A stretch of DNA of 60,369 nt from Rhodococcus aetherivorans (lineage in GTDB: Bacteria > Actinomycetota > Actinomycetes > Mycobacteriales > Mycobacteriaceae). Below, one piece after another: positions 36,197 through 45,376 of this stretch. The notes under the pieces were generated by a model. The model was not told where the DNA came from. It saw only the letters and a program-made list of their open reading frames with translations, and ran no database searches. Positions within the stretch are counted from its first letter, which is position 1. Each line of letters begins with the position of its first letter. The stretch covers positions 1 through 60,369 of the forward strand of contig NZ_JAALEG010000027.1 of NCBI RefSeq assembly GCF_011058165.1. Reading direction: 5' to 3'. The translations under genes and the position numbers were made by a program.

Positions 36197-38272
36197 TCAG
36201 GCGCCGATCAGGCCGTCGGACTTCCAGGCCGCGACGACGGCCGGGCGCGGTTGGGCGGTGCCCCCGTCGGGCCAGTGCGACGACGGGTTGTCCCACGTGG
36301 CGTCGTCGGTCTCGCCCGGGTGCTGCACGCACACCACGACGCGGTTCTCCTGCACGATCGGCCCGCACGTCTCCGCGCCGACGGGGACGGTGAGGAACTG
36401 CCGGGTCTCGCCGCGGCGCGGACCGTCGAGCACGACGCTGAACAGCCCGTCGTTGGACTTCAGCGCGTTGCCGTCGGTGGAGATCCACAGGTTGCCGTGC
36501 GGGTCGAACGCCAGGTTGTCCGGGCACGAGATCGGGCTGACCTGAGCCTTGTCGAAGCCGCCGAAGTAGGTGTCGGCGGCCTCCGGGTCGCCGCAGACCA
36601 GCAGCAGGTTCCATGTGAACGACGTGCCCGCGCGGTCGTCGTCGAGCTCGAGCACCTGCCCGTTCTTGTTGTTGTTGCGGGGGTTCGCCACGTCGGCCGC
36701 GGCCTTGCCCTCCTCGCCGCGCTTGGAGTTGTTGGTCAGCGCCACGTAGATCTTGCCGGTGACCGGGTTCGGTTCGAAGTCCTCGGGCCGGTCCATCTTG
36801 GTGGCCCCGACCTTGTCCGCGGCCAGACGGGTGAACACGGCGACCTCCTCGGCGGTCATGCCGTCGACCAGGGACTCGCCGCGGCCGTCCTCGGCGGTGC
36901 GCAGCAGCGGGATCCACTCCCCCGTGCCGGTGAACGTGCCGGAGGCGGGAAGCGTACCGCTGCCGTCGATCTCGTCCGGCGCATCACCGGTCAGCTTGGC
37001 CACGTACAGGGTTCCGGCGTCGAGCAGAGTCATGTTGTGCCGCATCGCGGCCTGCGACGTGCCGCTCTGCATCGTCCGGGAGGAGACGAACTTGTACATG
37101 TAGTCGAAGCGTTCGTCGTCGCCGCTGTAGGAGACGACGGTGCCGTCGCCGGTGACGTGGATCGTCGCGGCCTCGTGCTTGAACCGGCCGAGCGCGGTGT
37201 GCTTGACCGGCACGGACGTCGCGTCCCACGGGTTCACCTCGACGACCCAGCCGAACCGGTTGACCTCGTTGGGGGTAGCGACGATGTCGAAGCGCGGGTC
37301 GAAGCGCTCCCACAGCCGTTCCGAGGCGCCGCCCTCGAGGCCGTACCGGGCCAGTCGCTCGGCAGCCACGGGATCGGTGACGTTCTCGGCGTTCGCGAAG
37401 TACTGGTTGAAGTTCTCCTCGCCGGAGAGCACCGTGCCCCACGGGGTGAGCCCGCCGGCGCAGTTGTTCAGGGTGCCGAGCACGCGGGTTCCGGTCGGGT
37501 CGGCGGCGGTCTTGACCAGGTCGCTTCCGGCGGCGGGGCCGGTGAGGGCGAACTCGGTCAGGCCGGTGATCCGGCGGTTGTACGGGCCGAATTCGGTTGT
37601 GAGGCGCCCGGATCCGGCCTCGCCCTTGACCTGCACGACGGACAGCCCGTGGTTGGCCCAGCCGATGCGCACCTGCTCCTCGGTGGGGTTCTCGGCGTCG
37701 TAGCCGGCGAACATGAACGGCTCGGACGTGTACTCGTGGTTGACCACCAGCAGGTAGGTGTTCGGCACGCCGTCGACGGGCAGCAGCCCGGCGAAGTCGT
37801 TGTTGTAACCGAACTGCTTCTCCTGCGCGGCCGCGGTCTGGTTGCCGATGTCGAAGGCCGGCGCGTCGGGCAGCACCGGGTCACCCCAGCGGATCACGAC
37901 GGCCTGGTCGTAGCCCTCGGGGACGGTCACGGCGTCGTCGGTGTTCGGCGCGACGGCGGTGAAGTCGGTGCCGGTGGGCACGGGGCCGAGGTCCGCCGGG
38001 CCCGCCGTCGTGGCGCCGCCGGTGCTGCCCGCGTCGTCGGAACACGCGGCGAGCACGCCGCCCGCACCGACCGCGAGAACCGCCATCGCTCCGCCGCGCA
38101 GCACGCCGCGCCGGGTCAGGGCGGTGCGCACGATGTCGCCGAAGTACTCGCCCCCGGAGGTGTTGGGCACCGCGTGGGAACACGCGTTGCCGCACTTGTA
38201 GCGGCAGGTGACGGCGGCGCGCGACGATGTGCCGTCGTGCGTGACGATCAGCGGCAGGGGCTTCGGACTCAC
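36197..38272 (-). CDS. phoX: PhoX-family alkaline phosphatase, Tat-exported lipoprotein
   Basis: 691-aa PhoX-type phosphatase (calcium/iron enzyme releasing phosphate from organic esters outside the cell). A twin-arginine pair is at R54-R55 in LTRRGVLRG, followed by a hydrophobic run and a lipobox LAAC ending at C77. This indicates Tat export and lipid anchoring. The 50-residue cysteine-bearing segment before the Tat motif is usual for actinobacterial members. The GTG at 38272 has GAGGGAG upstream. A PHO box 72 bases upstream indicates induction by phosphate starvation through PhoP. Confidence 0.9.
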   Translation of the reverse strand: MSPKPLPLIVTHDGTSSRAAVTCRYKCGNACSHAVPNTSGGEYFGDIVRTALTRRGVLRGGAMAVLAVGAGGVLAACSDDAGSTGGATTAGPADLGPVPTGTDFTAVAPNTDDAVTVPEGYDQAVVIRWGDPVLPDAPAFDIGNQTAAAQEKQFGYNNDFAGLLPVDGVPNTYLLVVNHEYTSEPFMFAGYDAENPTEEQVRIGWANHGLSVVQVKGEAGSGRLTTEFGPYNRRITGLTEFALTGPAAGSDLVKTAADPTGTRVLGTLNNCAGGLTPWGTVLSGEENFNQYFANAENVTDPVAAERLARYGLEGGASERLWERFDPRFDIVATPNEVNRFGWVVEVNPWDATSVPVKHTALGRFKHEAATIHVTGDGTVVSYSGDDERFDYMYKFVSSRTMQSGTSQAAMRHNMTLLDAGTLYVAKLTGDAPDEIDGSGTLPASGTFTGTGEWIPLLRTAEDGRGESLVDGMTAEEVAVFTRLAADKVGATKMDRPEDFEPNPVTGKIYVALTNNSKRGEEGKAAADVANPRNNNKNGQVLELDDDRAGTSFTWNLLLVCGDPEAADTYFGGFDKAQVSPISCPDNLAFDPHGNLWISTDGNALKSNDGLFSVVLDGPRRGETRQFLTVPVGAETCGPIVQENRVVVCVQHPGETDDATWDNPSSHWPDGGTAQPRPAVVAAWKSDGLIGA

Positions 38273-38343
38273 AGGTACTCCCTCGTCGAATCGGTTCAAC
38301 GCGGGCACCGTAGGAGACCGAAACCAGGTAAAGGGAACGAGAA

Positions 38344-38361
38344 GGTGAACGGGCGGTGAGC
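38344..38361 (-). promoter_or_regulatory. PHO box (two 11-bp direct repeats) upstream of phoX
   Basis: Read on the minus strand, GCTCACC at 38361-38355 and GTTCACC at 38350-38344 start exactly 11 bases apart. This matches the actinobacterial PHO box built of 11-base direct repeats beginning GTTCACC. A weaker GTTCCCT follows at 38338-38332. The box lies about 72 bases before the phoX start codon. A possible -10 TACGGT is at 38312-38307. Confidence 0.75.
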
Positions 38362-38387
38362 CCGCCCCTCGGCACATCCGCGCCCCG

Positions 38388-38430
38388 CCCGGTCAGCCGC
38401 GACATCGGACTGCTGTCGCGACCGACCGGG
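38388..38430. terminator. Two-part hairpin terminator after the extradiol dioxygenase
   Basis: Outer arms 38388-38394 / 38424-38430 and inner arms 38398-38404 / 38414-38420 pair, giving a 14-bp interrupted stem. It lies 35 bases past the dioxygenase stop (minus strand). A small second hairpin at 38351-38367 overlaps the PHO box. Confidence 0.55.
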
Positions 38431-38465
38431 AATCGTGCGGATGCGGAACCCCCACCGAGGAGCGA

Positions 38466-39473
38466 TCAGTCGTCGGCGATTCCGGTTCCGCTGAGCGCGG
38501 GGACGGTCTGCTCGGGGCGGCGCAGCGACAGTGCGGCCGTCTTGAACTGGACCAGCTTGTCGACGACGGTCTGCCCCTCGGGGGTGTGGCCCCAGATGCT
38601 GATGCCGCGGTGCGTGGTCGGCTCCCAGGTGGATTCGTCGACCACGATGGGGTTCCAGCCGACCTCCCACTCGAACCCGGACGGTGTGCGAGCGTAGTAG
38701 GACAGCTCGCGATCGTTTGTATGCTGGCCGACGCCGAGGGCCATCTCGAAGCCGAGTTCCTTGACACGCTGGTAGGACCGGGTCATGTCGTCGAGCTCGG
38801 TGACCTGGATGTTCAGGTGCTGGATCCGGGTGCGGACCGGGTCGACGGGAAGACCGCGGACCGCGGCGATCGCCACCGAGTGGTGGCGTTCGTTGACGCG
38901 CAGGAAGCGGATCTTGAGTTTGGCACCGCTGATGGTTTCGTCGATGTAGTCGGACAGCCGGGCGTCGAAGACGGTGCCGTAGTAGCCGTGCAGCGTGTGC
39001 GGCCGGGTCGAGGTGATCGCGACGTGTCCCATTCCCGATGCGCCGGTGACGAATCCGGCGTTGCTCATCGCCAGCGGCGTGGTGGTGGTGCGGGCACGGG
39101 TGAAGATCTCCTGGTCGATGTCCTTCGGCCCGGGGAAGCGCAGCAGGCGTTCGACGCCGCGCAGGGCCGCCTCCTCGTCGGTGCCTTCGGTGACCGGGAC
39201 GCCGCGGTCGCGCACCCGGGCGACGATTCGGTCGAACGATCCGTGATCGTCGATCTCCCAGCCCAGGGCGGTGACGTCCTCCGCGTCGCCGCGTTGCAGC
39301 AGGAACCGGCATTCGTGGTCGTCGAGCCGAAATCGCATGGCCTGGGCGGAAAGCCGGTCGGCGTGCAGGCCGATCGCGTCGCGGCCGAAGCGGTGCCAGT
39401 CGGCGAACTTGTTCGTCTCGATGACGACGTAACCGAGGTGGACGGAGCCGAACAGCGAGTCCGCGGTGGTCAT
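38466..39473 (-). CDS. Type I extradiol ring-cleavage dioxygenase (BphC-like)
   Basis: 335-aa two-domain extradiol dioxygenase that opens a catechol next to its hydroxyls using Fe(II). The metal ligands are H150 (GMGHVAI), H219 (RIQHLNI) and E270 (FEWEVGW), matching the His-His-Glu triad of BphC, and the second-shell H198 of ERHHSV is present. It is the last gene of an operon after an aromatic hydroxylase and a meta-cleavage hydrolase. The substrate is therefore probably a 3-substituted catechol with an acyl or aryl side chain. The ATG overlaps the hydrolase stop (ATGA). Confidence 0.9.
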   Translation of the reverse strand: MTTADSLFGSVHLGYVVIETNKFADWHRFGRDAIGLHADRLSAQAMRFRLDDHECRFLLQRGDAEDVTALGWEIDDHGSFDRIVARVRDRGVPVTEGTDEEAALRGVERLLRFPGPKDIDQEIFTRARTTTTPLAMSNAGFVTGASGMGHVAITSTRPHTLHGYYGTVFDARLSDYIDETISGAKLKIRFLRVNERHHSVAIAAVRGLPVDPVRTRIQHLNIQVTELDDMTRSYQRVKELGFEMALGVGQHTNDRELSYYARTPSGFEWEVGWNPIVVDESTWEPTTHRGISIWGHTPEGQTVVDKLVQFKTAALSLRRPEQTVPALSGTGIADD

Positions 39474-40333
39474 CGGGTGCTCCCGGTGAGGAAGGCCGTG
39501 GTGACGGCGTTGAAGAAGTCGGCGCGTTCCCACTGCACCCAGTGGCCGGTGTTCGCGGCGAGCAGCAGGTCGCAGTTGGGCATGGTGTGTGCCAGCATGC
39601 GGCCACCACTCGGACGATTGACCTTGTCGTCGGCGCCCCAGATCACCAGCGTGGGGGTGGCGAGCCGGCGCAGTCGCCGGTCGCGGGTGAAGTCCATGCC
39701 CCACAGCGTGCGCAGGGCGCCGGGCCCGGAGGGACGGCGCAGCGGCGGATCGGCCACCACGGCCGGATCGATGCTCGACCGGTAGCGTTCGTCGATCACC
39801 TCGTCGGGTACGGTGGCCCCGTCGAAGACCAGGTACTTGCGAATGAAGCCTTCGAGCTTGTCGCGTGAGGGACCGTCGCCGGTGTAGTACGACAGCAGCG
39901 ATTGCAGGCCGGGAGTGGGCAGCCCGCGCGTGGTGCCGATGCCACCGGGGCCCATGAGCACCATCTTCTCGACCCGTTCCGGGGTGTCGAGAGCCAGGCG
40001 GAGGGCGCAGGCACCGCCGTAGGAGTTGCCGACCAGGTGGGCACGGCCGAGGTTCAGGGCGTCGAGCAGTCCGCGGATGTTGTCGGCGAGGTAGCCGAAC
40101 GGATCGGACCGGTCGACGCCCTTGCTCGAGCGTCCGTAACCGGGCAGGTCCGGCACGATCACCCGGAAATTCCGGGCGAGCTCGTCGATGTTGCGGGAAT
40201 AGTTGGACACCCCGGAGGCGCCGGGCCCGCCGCCGTGTAGCAGTAGTACCGCCGGCCCTTCTCCGGTTTCGGCGAAGAAGATGTCCTTGCCGGCGACGGT
40301 CACGGTGCGTTCGGTCAGCGCTGTGCGGGTCAT
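39470..40333 (-). CDS. Meta-cleavage product hydrolase (alpha/beta hydrolase, BphD/MhpC type)
   Basis: 287-aa carbon-carbon bond hydrolase that splits the ring-fission product into a dienoate and a carboxylic acid. The triad is S104 in GNSYGG, D235 in GADD and H264 in NTGHW. The oxyanion-hole segment HGGGPGAS at 33-40 is diagnostic of the BphD/MhpC/HsaD group. It overlaps both neighbours by 4 bases (ATGA each time), so hydroxylase, hydrolase and dioxygenase are translationally coupled. Confidence 0.9.
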   Translation of the reverse strand: MTRTALTERTVTVAGKDIFFAETGEGPAVLLLHGGGPGASGVSNYSRNIDELARNFRVIVPDLPGYGRSSKGVDRSDPFGYLADNIRGLLDALNLGRAHLVGNSYGGACALRLALDTPERVEKMVLMGPGGIGTTRGLPTPGLQSLLSYYTGDGPSRDKLEGFIRKYLVFDGATVPDEVIDERYRSSIDPAVVADPPLRRPSGPGALRTLWGMDFTRDRRLRRLATPTLVIWGADDKVNRPSGGRMLAHTMPNCDLLLAANTGHWVQWERADFFNAVTTAFLTGSTR

Positions 40334-41928
40334 GCGAGGGTCTCCGTTTCCTCGGAAAGGCGAATGGATGAGGCGGCTTTCATTCCCGGCGGGGGCGGCG
40401 CCAGGTTGGTGTCGGGTCCGGCGGCGGCGTAGACGACCCCGTCCGGCCGCAGGGCCAGGACGGTGGCACCCTTGGCGCGCATCCACCGGATCAGGGTGCC
40501 GTTCGTGTCGACGACGGTGTCGGCGGCCGGGGCGGCGCCGGGACCGGCCAGGCGGACGGTCGGTACGCCGGCGGTGCGCCAGCCGGGCCACGAGTCCGGC
40601 GAGCCGACATGCAGGATCGTCCATCGCCCACCGAGCACGTCGTCGAGGCGTTCGAGGCTGCCCTTCTCGTCCAGCACCCACGGCTGCGGTACGAGCCATC
40701 CCACCGCCGCCGACGCGACCGCCTTCGGGCCGGCCAGCAGGCCTCGGGGGTAGAAGGCGTCCGGGATCCACCGATTGTCGCGTAGCCATTCGGGAATCCC
40801 CGGTACCCGCATGGCAATCCGGAAGAACCGATCACGCACGGCCGCGAGTACAGGGTGCCGCTGGGTGATGAGCCGGCCCACCTTGACCGCGCGGTCGGTC
40901 ACCTCCCGCACATGGGGCAGGCGTTCCAGTTGATAGCTGTCGAGGATCGATTCGGGCAGGGTGCCGTCGAGCACTGCGGCGAGCTTCCAGCACAGGTTTG
41001 CCACGTCGCGCACCCCGGCGGACATGCCCTGGCCGATCCACGGCGGCATCGCGTGGGCGGCGTCGCCGGCGAGGAAGACCCGGCCGACGCGCCAGCGGTC
41101 GGCGAAGCGCACGTGGTGGCTGTAGACGACTGCGCGGAGAATCTTCACCTGCGTGTCGGTGATGCCCTGGTTGTTGAGTACGCGCCAGATCGCTGCGTCG
41201 GTGACCAGTTCGTCCTCGTCCTCGTCGTCGCGGACCGGGAATTCCCACCGGTGGTGTCCGAGCGGTGTCGGGCAGTCCACGGTCGGACGGTCGGGGTTGC
41301 AGTGGAACCGGAGCCGATCGTGGCCCGGCCACTCCTGCAGCACCTTCGTATCGATGACCACCCACCGTTCGGCGTAGGTCCGGCCCTCGTAGCCGATCCC
41401 GAGCTGAGCACGGGTGGGGCTCGCGCCACCGTCGGCGGCGATCACGTAGGACGCACGCACGCGTTCGAAGGCGTCGTTCCGTAGGTCGGCCAGCATCAGC
41501 TCGACCCCGGTCGCGTCCTGGAGGACCCGCAGGCACTCGTGCTCGAGCAGGACATCCACGTTGGGGAATCGTTCGACGCCGCCGCGCAGCACTTTCTCGA
41601 GTGCGGGCTGGTAGATGAACTGCTGAGGCGGGTGACCGGATCCGTGGGACACCGGTGCGATCTCCGTGAACGGTGCGCCGTTCGCGTCGACGAAGGTAGC
41701 GGCGTTGCCGGGGAGCATGTCCTCCTGCAGGCGGTCCGCCAGGCCGACCTGCTGCCAGATTCGCAGCACCTCCTCGTCGGTGGAGATTGCCCTCGCCCTG
41801 CCGTAGATATCCGGATTGCGCTCGATCACAAGCACTTTCAATCCGATCTGGCCGAGGATGTTCGCGGCGGTCACGCCGGTGGGGCCGTAGCCGATGACGG
41901 CGACGTCGTAGTGCGGGATGTCGGTCAC
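40330..41928 (-). CDS. MhpA-like FAD aromatic hydroxylase
   Basis: 532-aa class A flavoprotein monooxygenase resembling 3-(3-hydroxyphenyl)propionate hydroxylase. The FAD motif GYGPTG is at 13-18 and GDAAHAMPPWIGQGM near 300, with the usual C-terminal thioredoxin-like extension. It would add a hydroxyl ortho to an existing phenolic group, giving the catechol for the dioxygenase. The GTG at 41928 is chosen: AGAGG is 8 bases upstream and the FAD domain starts at once. It is divergent from a TetR gene with an operator between -35 and -10. Confidence 0.87.
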   Translation of the reverse strand: MTDIPHYDVAVIGYGPTGVTAANILGQIGLKVLVIERNPDIYGRARAISTDEEVLRIWQQVGLADRLQEDMLPGNAATFVDANGAPFTEIAPVSHGSGHPPQQFIYQPALEKVLRGGVERFPNVDVLLEHECLRVLQDATGVELMLADLRNDAFERVRASYVIAADGGASPTRAQLGIGYEGRTYAERWVVIDTKVLQEWPGHDRLRFHCNPDRPTVDCPTPLGHHRWEFPVRDDEDEDELVTDAAIWRVLNNQGITDTQVKILRAVVYSHHVRFADRWRVGRVFLAGDAAHAMPPWIGQGMSAGVRDVANLCWKLAAVLDGTLPESILDSYQLERLPHVREVTDRAVKVGRLITQRHPVLAAVRDRFFRIAMRVPGIPEWLRDNRWIPDAFYPRGLLAGPKAVASAAVGWLVPQPWVLDEKGSLERLDDVLGGRWTILHVGSPDSWPGWRTAGVPTVRLAGPGAAPAADTVVDTNGTLIRWMRAKGATVLALRPDGVVYAAAGPDTNLAPPPPGMKAASSIRLSEETETLA

Positions 41929-41998
41929 ATCGAGACCTCTCGTCGAGCGGGGAAGGGTGTCGATCGGCGGGGTGGAATCCGGCCGCCGAAGATCAGGG

Positions 41999-42026
41999 AT
42001 TGTTCCTGTAGTGGTCACTACAGTAA
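41999..42026 (-). promoter_or_regulatory. Promoter of the mhpA-like operon
   Basis: On the minus strand, TTACTG (42026-42021) and AACAAT (42004-41999) are spaced 16 bases apart, an acceptable sigma-A-type promoter with the start near 41992. The palindromic operator lies between the two hexamers, the standard place for TetR repression. Confidence 0.5.
42006..42023. promoter_or_regulatory. TetR operator: 8-bp-arm palindrome
   Basis: CTGTAGTG (42006-42013) and CACTACAG (42016-42023) are perfect inverted arms with a 2-base centre, in the 149-base spacer between the divergent hydroxylase and TetR genes. Size and position are those of a TetR-family operator controlling both directions. Confidence 0.8.
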
Positions 42027-42077
42027 GCTGGCGTGCAGTGTGAGTCAATACACACCGTCGCAACCTGAGGAGCGCTC

Positions 42078-42704
42078 GTGGACGAGCAGAAGAGGACCCG
42101 GCAGCGCCGCGCGAACGGCGAGGAGTCCCGTCGCCGGATTCTGGACGCCGCCGTGGAGGTCGCCGCCGAGCGCGGCTACGAGGGCACCAGCATTGCGCTG
42201 GTGAGCAAGAAGTGCGGTCTGCCCGCGAGCTCGATCTACTGGCATTTCAAGGACAAGGACGAGCTGATCGCCGCGGTGATCGAGCGCAGTTTCGACACCT
42301 GGCTGTCCGGGTGGACCGTACCGGACGGCGACAACCCCCGCGAACGCATCGTGGCCCTGGCGATGCAGGTCGCGAAGACGCTGTTGGATTCACCGGACTT
42401 CCTGCGGCTGGGGCTGATGCTCACCCTCGAGCGGCGCCCGGTCGAACCGAGCGCCCGCACAATGTTCTTGCAGGTGCGTGAGCAAGCACGCCTCCGCCTC
42501 GTCGACGCAATCCGCGACCTCGCGCCCGGCCTGTCGGACGGCTCGGTCGCCCTGCTGACCACGTACGCGATGGCCGGCGCCGACGGGCTGTTCATCGCCA
42601 AGGAGATCGGCGGCGACAGCGTCGATCTCGTCGCCCTGTTCGAACTACACGCCCATTCGCTCTACGACGCGGCGCAGCGGTTGAGCACTTCCGAAGGAGG
42701 CTGA
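42078..42704 (+). CDS. TetR-family repressor of the meta-cleavage operon
   Basis: 208-aa TetR regulator: the N-terminal helix-turn-helix (RRILDAAVEVAAERGYEGTSIALVSKKCGLPASSIYWHFKDKDEL) covers residues about 16-60, with a C-terminal ligand-binding helical domain. It lies divergent to the hydroxylase-hydrolase-dioxygenase operon, with a palindromic operator in between. It is the likely repressor, with release by an aromatic substrate or its CoA ester. The GTG start at 42078 follows GAGGAG at good spacing. Confidence 0.87.
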   Translation: MDEQKRTRQRRANGEESRRRILDAAVEVAAERGYEGTSIALVSKKCGLPASSIYWHFKDKDELIAAVIERSFDTWLSGWTVPDGDNPRERIVALAMQVAKTLLDSPDFLRLGLMLTLERRPVEPSARTMFLQVREQARLRLVDAIRDLAPGLSDGSVALLTTYAMAGADGLFIAKEIGGDSVDLVALFELHAHSLYDAAQRLSTSEGG

Positions 42705-42718
42705 CCTCGCGCACCGCG

Positions 42719-42766
42719 CCGGTGCGTCCTTTGGGCGGCTGGGGCAACCCGAAGGACGCACCGGCC
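42719..42766. terminator. Bidirectional hairpin terminator
   Basis: Bases 42719-42732 pair perfectly with 42753-42766 (14 bp), and the stem continues inward by four more pairs including one G-T. It lies between the convergent TetR and ABC ATPase genes. On both strands an AAGGA/TCCTT edge gives a short T-stretch. Confidence 0.75.
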
Positions 42767-42776
42767 GCGGAGCGGC

Positions 42777-43520
42777 CTACAGCACCTGCGACAGGAACTG
42801 CTGCAGTCGTTCGGTCTTCGGGGCGTCGAACAGTTCGTCGGGGGGACCGGTTTCCACGACCGCGCCGTGGTCCATGAACACCACCGTGTCCGACACCGAG
42901 CGGGCGAAGCCCATCTCGTGGGTGACGACCACCATCGTCATGCCGCCGGACGCGAGATCGGCCATCAGGGCGAGGACCCCCTTGACCAGTTCCGGGTCGA
43001 GCGCCGAGGTGGCCTCGTCGAAGAACATCACCTGCGGGGCCATCGCGAGCGCGCGGGCGATCGCGACGCGCTGCTGCTGCCCGCCGGACAGGTTGCCGGG
43101 GCGGGAGTCGGCCTTGTGCTTCAGGCCGACGAGATCGAGTTGTTCGAGGGCGAGCGCGCGGGCCTGCTCCTTCGACAGCCCCTTGAGCTTGCGGGGGCCG
43201 AGCGCGATGTTCTCGGCCACCGTCTTGTGCGGGAAGAGGTTGAAGTGCTGGAACACCATCCCGATCCGCTGCCGCAGCTCGTCGGGGTTGTCCTTCAGCA
43301 CCGAGCGGTCGTCGAGGAGGATATCGCCGGCGTCGGGTTCGTGCAGCCGGTTGAGCACGCGCAGCAGGGTCGACTTGCCCGAGCCGGACGGGCCGATGAC
43401 GGTGACGGTCTTGCCGGCGTCGACGTGGATGTCGACGCCGCGCAGCACCTTGTTGGTGCCGAAGGCCAGGTGCAGTCCGGTCCCGGTGAGGGACACGCTG
43501 TCCCGGATGGTGGTCGGCAT
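42777..43520 (-). CDS. Polar amino acid ABC transporter ATP-binding protein (GlnQ-like)
   Basis: 247-aa ABC ATPase energising uptake of glutamine, glutamate or another polar amino acid. Walker [10 protein letters not shown] at 43-51, signature LSGGQ at 144-148 and Walker B VMFFDE at 164-169 are intact. It follows the fused binding protein-permease gene by 3 bases, so the two form the complete importer. No regulator is dedicated to it by position. Confidence 0.92.
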   Translation of the reverse strand: MPTTIRDSVSLTGTGLHLAFGTNKVLRGVDIHVDAGKTVTVIGPSGSGKSTLLRVLNRLHEPDAGDILLDDRSVLKDNPDELRQRIGMVFQHFNLFPHKTVAENIALGPRKLKGLSKEQARALALEQLDLVGLKHKADSRPGNLSGGQQQRVAIARALAMAPQVMFFDEATSALDPELVKGVLALMADLASGGMTMVVVTHEMGFARSVSDTVVFMDHGAVVETGPPDELFDAPKTERLQQFLSQVL

Positions 43521-43523
43521 CGG

Positions 43524-45326
43524 TCAGCCCCTCTCCACGACGAGTTCCTGCTCGAGCGGGTCGAGGGTGGCCTCGGGCCGGCCGGTGCGCAGGCGGTGGT
43601 CGATGTAGTTCACGAGATGAGTCAACGGCACGGTGAGGATGAGGTAGAACAGGCCCGCCGCGACGAGCGGCGAGAGGTTGCCGGTCTGCGCGTTCAGGTC
43701 GCGGCCGACGGCGAACAGTTCGCGCTGGGTGGCCAGCAGACCGAGGAAGTAGATGAGCGACGAGTCCTTGATGAGCGAGATGAACTGGTTCATCAGCGCG
43801 GGCAGCACGCGCCGCACGCCCTGCGGGATCACCACCAGTGTCAGCGCCCGGCGGTAGCTGAAGCCCAGGGCCCGGGCCGCCTCCATCTGCCCCGGTTCGA
43901 CCGACTGGATGCCGGAGCGGAAGATCTCCCCGATGTATGCGGCCGCGAGCAGCGCCAGCGCCGCCGCGCCCAGCCAGTACGGGTTGTTGCCCGTGGCGCC
44001 CTGCACCACCGGGCCGAGGCCGAGGCCGACGAGCAGGATGATCACCACCGCGGGCAGGCCGCGGAAGATGTCGGTGTAGACGCGGGCGGGCCAGCGCAGC
44101 CAGCGGGTGCGCGATATCCCCGCCATGGCGAGCAGCATGCCGAGGACCGTGCCGGCGAGCCCGGAGGTCAGCGCCAGGATCAGGGTGTTCGGCAGACCGG
44201 TCTTCAGCAGATCCGGGAAGGCGTGCCGGTACAGCTCCCACGAGAAGAACGTCTCGCGCAGCTGTTCGAGCGTGGACTTCGGGGCCGTGGCCGCCGGCTC
44301 CTCGCCGCTGCCGGTGTTTTCGGCGGCCAGCGCCGCGAAGTCCGGCAGGTCGGGTTCCGGCGCGGCCTTGCTGCCGGGCTTCCAGCCCTCGGGCAGTTCC
44401 CGGGGGACCCATTCGGTGTAGAGCTCGGCCCAGGTGCCGTCGGCGATCACGGCGTCGAGCCCGGAGTTGAGCGCGTCGATCAGCTCCTGGTTCTCCCGGG
44501 ACACGGCCCAGCCGACGTAGTTGTTGAGGCTGAACGTGTTCTGCACGATCGACGTCGGATCACCCGGCGCGATCGCGCCCTCGGCCTGCTGCGACGGCGC
44601 CACCCACGCGTCGATCTGGCCGGTCTTCAGGTTCGCGTACGCGGTGTTGTAGTCCGGGAACTTCACCGGATCGAGACCGAGGGTGTTGACGACGTAGTCG
44701 TCCTGGACGGTTCCCTGCACGACCCCGATGCGGGTGGACGCGTTCAGGTCCCCGAAGCCGCGGATGGGACTGCCGTTCTGCACGACCAGCGAGAAGTAGC
44801 CGAAGTCGTAGCCGTTGGTGAAGCCGACCAGCCGGCGACGTTCGTCCGTGGTGGTGATCGACGACGAGCCGACGTCGAAGCGCCGGCCGGCCACCTGGGC
44901 GAGCAGGCCCGCGAACTCGGTGCCGACGAACTCCACGCGGAGACCGAGTTTCTCGGCGATGGCCTTCAGCAGTTCGTTGTCGTAGCCGGTGAACTCGCCC
45001 TGGGAGTTCACGCAGATGCTCGGTGGCGCGTCGGAGAGCGTGCCTACGGTGAGCACACCGGGGGTGATGAGGTTCAGCCCGGAAACGTCGATCGACTCGA
45101 GCGGCACCACGCCCGGGGTGGTGTAGCGGTCCTCCGCGGCGGCGGCCGACGTGTCGAGATTGGTCGGTGCGGCGGAGGCCCCGCCGACCCCGGGCGGGGA
45201 ACACAGGTCCTGGGGAGCCGACGGTCGACCACCGCCCGAGGAACAGGCCGTCGCAGTCAGCGCCAGGAGCACCGCCAGGAGCAGCGCCGCCACGGTGCTC
45301 CGTTTCGCCATCACGGATTCGGGCAT
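43524..45326 (-). CDS. Fused amino acid-binding lipoprotein and ABC permease
   Basis: 600-aa fusion. A lipoprotein signal peptide (residues 6-27, lipidated C28 in LTATAC) is followed by a solute-binding domain (about 70-310), a linker rich in Pro, Glu and Ala, and a GlnP-type permease with about five membrane segments (about 365-585), including the ATPase-docking motif EAARALGF. The binding protein is thereby tethered to its own channel. The start at 45326 has only a weak ribosome binding site; an in-frame ATG at 45311 (MAKRS) is an alternative. Confidence 0.88.
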   Translation of the reverse strand: MPESVMAKRSTVAALLLAVLLALTATACSSGGGRPSAPQDLCSPPGVGGASAAPTNLDTSAAAAEDRYTTPGVVPLESIDVSGLNLITPGVLTVGTLSDAPPSICVNSQGEFTGYDNELLKAIAEKLGLRVEFVGTEFAGLLAQVAGRRFDVGSSSITTTDERRRLVGFTNGYDFGYFSLVVQNGSPIRGFGDLNASTRIGVVQGTVQDDYVVNTLGLDPVKFPDYNTAYANLKTGQIDAWVAPSQQAEGAIAPGDPTSIVQNTFSLNNYVGWAVSRENQELIDALNSGLDAVIADGTWAELYTEWVPRELPEGWKPGSKAAPEPDLPDFAALAAENTGSGEEPAATAPKSTLEQLRETFFSWELYRHAFPDLLKTGLPNTLILALTSGLAGTVLGMLLAMAGISRTRWLRWPARVYTDIFRGLPAVVIILLVGLGLGPVVQGATGNNPYWLGAAALALLAAAYIGEIFRSGIQSVEPGQMEAARALGFSYRRALTLVVIPQGVRRVLPALMNQFISLIKDSSLIYFLGLLATQRELFAVGRDLNAQTGNLSPLVAAGLFYLILTVPLTHLVNYIDHRLRTGRPEATLDPLEQELVVERG

Positions 45327-45376
45327 GGTGGGAGCCTAATCCGAATCGCGCCGTCCGACGGATGTGCCGGGGCGGG

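Noticed and set aside
42016-42026. TACAGT as -10 of the tetR gene on the plus strand
   Set aside because: No -35 at 16-18 bases upstream; the nearest TTGTTC leaves a 13-base spacer.
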